35,799 nt of DNA from Zygophlyctis sp. KS116 (taxonomy: Eukaryota > Chytridiomycota). A program made the translations under genes and the position numbers. The stretch lies in the NCBI GenBank assembly GCA_054661495.1, contig BAAFSQ010000091.1, positions 1 to 35,799 on the forward strand, given 5' to 3'. Shown here one piece after another: positions 29,134-35,799 of this stretch. Under the pieces are notes generated by a model, which saw only the letters and a program-made list of their open reading frames with translations, had not been told where the DNA came from and did no database searches. Position 1 is the stretch's first letter. Every line of letters starts with the position of its first letter.

Positions 29134-31300
29134 ATGTCAAAATTGATCTCTACGGTGTTTGCTGAGAAAAACGGTCCAGTGTTTGTAGCATATGTGACTG
29201 CTGGCTATCCTCAAAAAGCTGTGACAGTTGATGTCCTGTTGAAGCTACAGAGCGGCGGCGCTGATATTATTGAACTTGGAGTTCCATTTTCTGATCCGAT
29301 TGCCGATGGTCCAGCGATACAAGAATCTAGCTTTGTAGCACTGGGTAATGGCGTTGAGTTGACTGATTGTTTTAACATGGTGGTAGAAGCAAGATCCAAA
29401 GGCCTTGTGATCCCAGTTGTTCTAATGGGCTATTATAACCCGTTCTTGATGTATGGGGAGGAAAAGTTGGTTAAAGATGCAGCAAAAGCAGGGATAAATG
29501 GATTTATTATTGTCGATTTGCCACTTGAAGAAGCTTTTGGTTTGAGAAATCTATGTACAATGGAAGGGTATTTAAGATAAAATTAATGTTAGATTAAGTT
29601 TTATTCCTTTAATTGCACCAACATCTTCAGATTTAAGAATTAAACAGGTATCAGACATTGCTGATACGTTTATATATGTTGTATCCACTCTAGGTGTGAC
29701 CGGATCTAGAACCTCTGTTGACTCTGATTTGCCAGGTTTAGTAAAGAGAATTAAAAATATTTCTCAGTTACCTTTGGCAGTTGGATTTGGTGTCTCTACT
29801 AGAGATCATTTTGTTCATGTTGCATCATTGGCAGAGGGTGTAGTTATTGGATCGCGATTGATTAATTTACTAAAAAGTACTCCAATTGACAGGATTGGAA
29901 ATGAAATTGAAGCATTCTGTTTACAAATTACTAATGGGAAAAAGGAAGAAATTCAAAAGTTTAATGATAATTTAAGAAAAGTGCAAAATACGCCAAATGG
30001 GAATAAAGCAAATTATAGCGAAATACCAAAAGAAAATGGGAAATTTGGTGACTTTGGTGGAAGATATGTGGCTGAATTATTGGTGGGATGTTTAGAAGAA
30101 ATTGAAATAGTAATTTGGTATTTTGATAAATTTAGGAATTTGAAAAATGTTTAAAAGATGTGGAATTTTGGAAGGAATTCAAATCTTATTATCAATTTAT
30201 GGGACGGCCGTCTCCTCTACATTTAGCAGAAAGATTAACAAATCATTGTGGTATTTATTTTATTATAATTTGATTAGGCGGGGCAAAAATTTGGCTGAAG
30301 AGAGAGGATTTGAATCATACTGGTTCACACAAAATCAATAATGCAGTTGGGCAGGCTCTTTTAGCAAAGAGACTCGGGAAAAAAAGAATCATTGCGGAAA
30401 CGGGTGCTGGACAGCATGGAGTTGCTACTGCTACTGTTTGTGCAAAATTGGGATTGGAATGTATCATATACATGGGGGCAAATGATGTTAAGAGACAGGC
30501 TTTGAATGTTTTTAGAATACGCTTGCTTGGTGCTAAAGTAATTCCAGTCGAGTCTGGATCAAAAACATTAAAGGATGCGATCAATGAAGCAATGCGTGAC
30601 TGGGCCACCAATGTTAAAACTACTCATTATTTAGTTGGATCAGCTATTGGGCCTCATCCATTTCCCAAGATTGTTCGAGAATTTCAATCTGTAATAGGCC
30701 GTGAAACAAAGGAGCAAATGATGTCACTAACAGGAAGGTTACCTGACGCTGTTATTGCTTGTGTAGGCGGGGGATCTAATGCGATTGGGATGTTTTCTCC
30801 ATTCATTAATGATCAATCTGTACGAATTATCGGTGTAGAAGCCGGAGGAGATGGTATACAAACAGGACGCCATTCAGCGACGTTAAGTGCAGGTAAGCCT
30901 GGAGTACTCCATGGAACAAAGACATATCTTTTGCAGGACAATCATGGCCAAATAATAGAAACTCATAGTATTAGTGCAGGATTGGATTATCCAGGAGTTG
31001 GGCCAGAACATGCCATGTTAAAGGATAGTGGAAGAGCAGAATATATCAATGCTACGGATATGGAAGCTTTGAAAGGTTTCAGAAGTCTATCAGAAATGGA
31101 AGGCAAGAATTATTATTTATTAAAATCAAGGTATAATCCCGGCTTTGGAAACTTCACATGCAATATTCAAAGCCATGGAAATCGCTTCTTCATTGGATAG
31201 CGAGAAAAATTTAGTCATCAATGTGAGTGGACGAGGAGACAAGGATGTTGTTAGCGTTGCCGAAGCTCTGCCAAAATATGGGGCTGAAATGGGATGGTAA
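29134..31300 (+). CDS. TRP5: Bifunctional tryptophan synthase (alpha-beta fusion)
   Basis: Last step of tryptophan synthesis: the alpha domain cleaves indole-3-glycerol phosphate and indole tunnels to the PLP beta domain, which joins it to serine. Introns at 29568-29592, 30110-30135, 30251-30277 and 31103-31130 leave 686 residues (yeast Trp5 707). The alpha domain carries [14 protein letters not shown] with the catalytic Glu and Asp, [11 protein letters not shown] and [10 protein letters not shown] linker of about 60 residues leads to the beta domain: [22 protein letters not shown] with the PLP lysine, [30 protein letters not shown]. The last intron starts with GC rather than GT. The coding start is only 6 bp beyond the GCP3 stop, so its promoter must lie inside GCP3 or the transcript is shared. 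Confidence 0.97.
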
Positions 31301-31369
31301 ATGCATTAATGTTTTAAAAAATAGGGATTTACGCTTTCAAGGCCAATCAGACTATCTTCAACCGCAAAT

Positions 31370-32840
<1,471 letters not shown>

Positions 32841-32917
32841 TTAGAATAAATAGAGCAACTAAAATAAAAAAGACTAGTAATAGTAGCAGATTTATTAAAG
32901 CATTGTAAAAATATCTT

Positions 32918-33305
32918 TTACATTGCTACAGCATACTTTCTCATTGGAAAGTGCATCTTCTTTTTTCTACTTCTTTCAGAGATCAAACTAGTTTCATGCA
33001 GAGTTAATTTTCTACGTAAGGCTCTAGTCTTTTTGCTTCTCAAATCTAAAGGTTGATATTTCTTTCCTGCATAGTAAATCTTTAATTGATCTCTTTGAGT
33101 CTGAGAAATGACTGTAGAAACTCTAGCAATTGATTTTCTAACTGTTTTACTAGATTTAGAATTTTAAATTTTACATTTTAGCTAATTTTGAAGCAGCGCC
33201 GTTTGAAATCTGGGCAACTCTAAGAGAAGCTAATTCAGTCTTGAATTCTTCTAATTTTGCCAAGAGAGAAGTTTTGGTTTCCTTGCGCAGTTGAAATGTT
33301 TTCAT
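32918..33305 (-). CDS. RPL35: 60S ribosomal protein L35 (uL29)
   Basis: Component of the large subunit beside the peptide exit tunnel, part of the docking site for SRP and NAC. Two exons (intron 33150-33174, 25 nt) give 120 residues. The N-terminus [24 protein letters not shown] is the conserved helical pair, then [40 protein letters not shown] and the end PMRKYAVAM, all typical. The start is the only Met. It is divergent from a gene with a NAC-beta N-terminal tail; both products act at the tunnel exit and may share the promoter in the 109-bp gap. Confidence 0.96.
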
Positions 33306-33414
33306 TTTTTTTTCTTTGTCCCATGTCCTACATTGGGTCCAGTCACCGCCTACGTCCTACCGCCTACGTCCTACGTCGCACCGCCTAGTGCACTGCCACT
33401 CTCAACGGCAAAAA
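33306..33414. promoter_or_regulatory. GC-rich bidirectional promoter with short tandem repeat
   Basis: 109 bp between the RPL35 and NAC-beta-tail start codons. It holds two exact tandem copies of ACCGCCTACGTCCT (33345-33358 and 33359-33372), then ACGTCGC and a partial third ACCGCCTA (33380-33387). It is far richer in C and G than its surroundings. It probably drives both genes; a ribosomal-protein gene regulator site is inference. Confidence 0.5.
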
Positions 33415-34053
33415 ATGAATGCTGAAAAGTTGTCCCGGTTACAAGCGTCTGTGAGGATTGGAGGCAAAGGGACTCCAAGAAGAAAAGTTAAAAAAGTGCA
33501 TCATCACTCTGATGTTTTAGATAAAGATTCTGGAAAAATAGTTTTGGATTTGTCGGATTCTAGTAGTGCTGATACTATCATTGAAAGTATAAGTGAAAAT
33601 ACAAACGAGTTAAAAGACAGTTTTCATGGAAAGAATTTAGATTATCAGGATTCTAAAGAGGAATACAAGATATTAGACACAAATATACCACAAATATCAC
33701 AGGATAAAGTACAAGACTCTGTTGTTTTAGAAGAGACAATGGCAGAAATTGTCAAGGAGACAGAGACAGTAGTAAAATCTGATTTAGAATCTGATTTAGA
33801 ATCAAACTTAGAATCAAATTTAGAAAAAGTACATGAACAATTGTCTTTTGAAGACTATCAAATTCAAGAGAATGATTCACAGAATTTGACTAAAGATTCA
33901 CAGAGTTTTACTAAAGATTCACAGAGTTTTAGTGTTTTTGAAGAAGTAAAGGAAAAGGAAGAATGCGAAATGACAAAGGAAAAGAAATCTATCAAAAAGA
34001 AAATTAAGAAATGGTTAAAGAAATGGTTTAAAGTTGGGTCAAAGAATACTTAG
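33415..34053 (+). CDS. Protein with NAC-beta ribosome-binding tail but no NAC domain
   Basis: Intronless, 212 residues from the Met at 33415. Residues 1-30 (MNAEKLSRLQASVRIGGKGT, then PRRKVKKVHH) match the N-terminus of nascent polypeptide-associated complex beta (BTF3/EGD1), including the RRK-x-KK motif that binds the ribosome at the tunnel exit. Nothing after residue 33 resembles the beta-barrel NAC domain. Instead there is an acidic Ser/Asp/Glu region with short repeats (SDLESDLESNLESNLE; NLTKDSQ, SFTKDSQ, SFSVF) and a strongly basic end (KKSIKKKIKKWLKKWFK) that would form an amphipathic helix. It may be a chimera from a partial BTF3 duplication. It could compete with or modulate NAC; the function is unknown. 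The real NAC-beta must lie elsewhere. Confidence 0.75.
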   Translation: MNAEKLSRLQASVRIGGKGTPRRKVKKVHHHSDVLDKDSGKIVLDLSDSSSADTIIESISENTNELKDSFHGKNLDYQDSKEEYKILDTNIPQISQDKVQDSVVLEETMAEIVKETETVVKSDLESDLESNLESNLEKVHEQLSFEDYQIQENDSQNLTKDSQSFTKDSQSFSVFEEVKEKEECEMTKEKKSIKKKIKKWLKKWFKVGSKNT

Positions 34054-34084
34054 AAATTTAGATAGAATAATTTAGTTTTTATGC

Positions 34085-34285
34085 ATTTTCTAGAGGAGAT
34101 TTCTCCAGTCTTTAATAGATGAAATTTAGAGTCCAGATCGTAGACATCAATATCCAATGATGACAAGTTTCATGTAGTTGGAAATTAAAGTCTTTAAAAT
34201 TACAGTTCCCACGACCGCCATGGCAGTTTATGGTGTTTTTGCGCCACAGCTAATAGCGACTTTGGCATGTTTAATTCAGTCTTCT
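34085..34285 (-). pseudogene. Decayed duplicate of the 3' part of the adjacent glycoside hydrolase-like gene
   Basis: This stretch aligns with about 34425-34640 of the neighbouring gene: GAGATTTCTCCAGTCTT versus GTAATTTCTCCAGCCTT, then an exact shared CATCAATATCCAATGAT, AAAATTACAGTTCC versus AAAATTGCAGTTCC, CCATGGCAGTTTAT versus ACATGGCAGTGTAT, and GGCATGTTT in both. Several deletions and stops are present and no open frame remains, so it is a relic of a tandem copy of this host gene. The remaining bases to 34394 hold nothing recognisable. Confidence 0.75.
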
Positions 34286-34394
34286 ATATATTCCGACTAA
34301 AAGCATGACAGCATAATAAGAAACTGCAACTCAATCATAAATGAAGTCGTCTCAGTTGTTTTTTAAACATTTTACAAAGAAAAAGATAACTTGT

Positions 34395-35699
34395 TTAGCC
34401 TTGTGCTACAGCAGCTTTAAGCATAGAGGTAATTTCTCCAGCCTTCTGTAGATAAAAATCAGAGTCAATATCTTTGCCATCAATATCCAATGATACAAAT
34501 TTTCCAGAAGTCGGAAGTTGGTCCTTTCTAGCTATTGTCTTCAAAATTGCAGTTCCTTCGTCAACTTCATCAAACATGGCAGTGTATAGAGTCTTTGCAC
34601 CACCATTAATAGCAGCTGAGGCATGTTTTTCATAGAATTCGCCTCCATTTCTGGGGATTTTGTTAATCTTTTCATCTTTGAGATTTCCCCAAGAGAATCC
34701 TGGATAGATTACAGGGGAATAAATGATATTTGCATCCTTTAAAAGTTCCATTTCGCTTTCAACTTTTTTCTTTAGACCTTCACTGTCCATCTGATTTCCA
34801 ACCATCCATGGAGATAAAACGTCAAATGAATTTATCAACTTTGTCCAAGAAGAATCCTTTTCATATTTTTCCTTCCAAATACTTCCTACCATTCCCCCAA
34901 ATACAGAAAATCCTTGATTTTTCAAATATTCAACAACTTGAATTGCATATTTTGCATCATGCAAATGTTTTCCGCCCTCTTCACCTCCAAATCCCCAGAC
35001 TGCCACCAGTGGCTTTCCATTTTCATGCAAGTACATGGGACTATTTGTAATCAAATCCTTGAAATCAGGCATAACTTTTTGAAGAATTGTAAGAGTATCT
35101 TTAGAGGCTCCCGAAGCATCAAACATGATTGCCCATGCTCGTCCATACTTTTCTGCAGAATTCTTGACGTTTTTGGTGACATTCAATCGATGTTCGGGTC
35201 GATCTTTCAAAGTCGTAACAAATTCTTGAACAAAAACACCATCAATTCCATACTGTTGCATCCATTTGAAATGAGTGTCGACGATTCCTGGACTTTGAGA
35301 AGAAAATACTTTGATCGATTTACCATTTGAATCTTCATAACCAGACAATGTGCATAAATCATCTGGATTATATTCTGAAACATCAGGGAGCATATCGATA
35401 ACCAATTGTTTTTCGCCTTTATCAAACCAATGTCTTGCTGCATTGCCGTTTTCACATGTGAACCATCCTTGATATCCTGTCATGTGCTTACCCAAGATTG
35501 TATCCACTGAAACCCGATTGCTGGTATTTGAGCTTGAATTCGTTGCAGACGACTGGTTGGGTTTTCTTAATTTTTTATTCTTGTTTCTTCTTGAACCTGA
35601 GTTATTCCCCTTATCGGGGACTGAGCCTGAATTGCTAGCTTCGGCCTGATTGTATATAAGGAAAATGTAGAGTAAACTGATGAAGCTTTTTGAAATCAT
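34395..35699 (-). CDS. Secreted xylosidase/arabinosidase-like glycoside hydrolase (GH99/GH71-like TIM barrel)
   Basis: Intronless. Starting at 35699 (MISKSFISLLYIFLIYNQ, signal peptide) gives 434 residues; a Met at 35738 is possible but would place a polar stretch before the signal. A Ser/Asn/Lys linker (to about residue 60) is followed by the barrel domain: MTGYQGWFTCENG, MLPDVSEY, KVFSSQSPGIVDTHFKWM, YGIDGVFVQEFV, AIMFDASG, KPLVAVWGFGGEEG, IIYSPVIYPGFSW and TLYTAMFDEVDEGTAI. These match fungal and bacterial proteins annotated as xylosidase/arabinosidase, with probable acid residues in GVFVQEF and MFDEVDE. Substrate unknown; plant, algal or wall glycans are likely. A decayed duplicate of its 3' part lies just downstream. 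Confidence 0.82.
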   Translation of the reverse strand: MISKSFISLLYIFLIYNQAEASNSGSVPDKGNNSGSRRNKNKKLRKPNQSSATNSSSNTSNRVSVDTILGKHMTGYQGWFTCENGNAARHWFDKGEKQLVIDMLPDVSEYNPDDLCTLSGYEDSNGKSIKVFSSQSPGIVDTHFKWMQQYGIDGVFVQEFVTTLKDRPEHRLNVTKNVKNSAEKYGRAWAIMFDASGASKDTLTILQKVMPDFKDLITNSPMYLHENGKPLVAVWGFGGEEGGKHLHDAKYAIQVVEYLKNQGFSVFGGMVGSIWKEKYEKDSSWTKLINSFDVLSPWMVGNQMDSEGLKKKVESEMELLKDANIIYSPVIYPGFSWGNLKDEKINKIPRNGGEFYEKHASAAINGGAKTLYTAMFDEVDEGTAILKTIARKDQLPTSGKFVSLDIDGKDIDSDFYLQKAGEITSMLKAAVAQG

Positions 35700-35753
35700 T
35701 TCAATGAACATAAGTACGCCAACATGGGACGCCAACACGGCGTCAATTTGGCG

Positions 35754-35799
35754 GCATGGCCATCATTATTCAATACGAATATATCGTCCTGAAGTAATG
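35754..35799 (+). CDS. Possible first exon of a gene running off the window
   Basis: An ATG at 35754 opens MAIIIQYEYIVL and reaches a GTAATG donor at 35794, matching the intron style of this genome, five bases before the window ends. It is divergent from the glycoside hydrolase with 54 bp between. Too short to identify or to be sure it is real. Confidence 0.25.

Noticed and set aside
29134-31300. Bacterial contamination or operon because of GCP3-TRP5 spacing
   Set aside because: Both genes carry spliceosomal introns of the same style and TRP5 is the eukaryotic alpha-beta fusion.

Overview
This is a gene-dense, AT-rich nuclear segment of a eukaryote. The best fit is a zoosporic (flagellated), early-diverging fungus or a close relative such as an aphelid or rozellid. 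Tryptophan synthase is an alpha-beta fusion of the fungal TRP5 type, and there is a tyrosinase, a proteinase K-like subtilase, a Crinkler-like protein and several secreted proteins. Meckelin and CFAP100 imply a working cilium. NDUFS7 implies mitochondrial complex I, which argues against Rozella or microsporidia. I cannot name the genus.

Genes average about one per 1.4 kb and are split by ultrashort spliceosomal introns. I infer about 72 introns. All are 21-35 nt except one of 97 nt, usually GTAA/GTAT...TAG with a TTAAY-like branch site 5-8 nt before the AG. Most apparent frame breaks are these introns; after their removal every multi-exon gene gives an integral codon number close to the family length.

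Layout. 1-5.7 kb: secreted subtilase and tyrosinase (divergent), NDUFS7, and a secreted protein with a 10-residue repeat. 5.7-12.2 kb: a DH-PH-FYVE Rho exchange factor divergent from a Treslin/Sld3-like replication factor, then ORC6, a GST-like protein and a small membrane protein. 12.2-16.2 kb: meckelin (16 exons) and EMC4, head to head with 22 bp between start codons. 16.2-21.6 kb: accessory zone with three related secreted proteins, a membrane glycosyltransferase, a Crinkler-like protein, an unclear 440-bp stretch and a thioredoxin-fold protein. 21.8-31.3 kb: housekeeping block of methionyl-tRNA synthetase, CFAP100, RNA polymerase I subunit RPA12, gamma-tubulin complex GCP3 and tryptophan synthase. 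31.4-35.8 kb: PRP4 kinase, ribosomal protein L35, a protein with a NAC-beta N-terminal tail but no NAC domain, a decayed gene fragment and its parent secreted glycoside hydrolase-like gene.

Functional groupings: replication initiation (Treslin-like, ORC6), cilium and microtubules (meckelin, CFAP100, GCP3), ribosome and translation (RPL35, NAC-beta-tail protein, MetRS, RPA12) and secretion or host interaction (subtilase, tyrosinase, repeat protein, three paralogs, Crinkler-like protein, glycoside hydrolase). No tRNA, rRNA, CRISPR array, transposon or virus-like element was seen. Comparisons with named families are from memory; no database search was possible.
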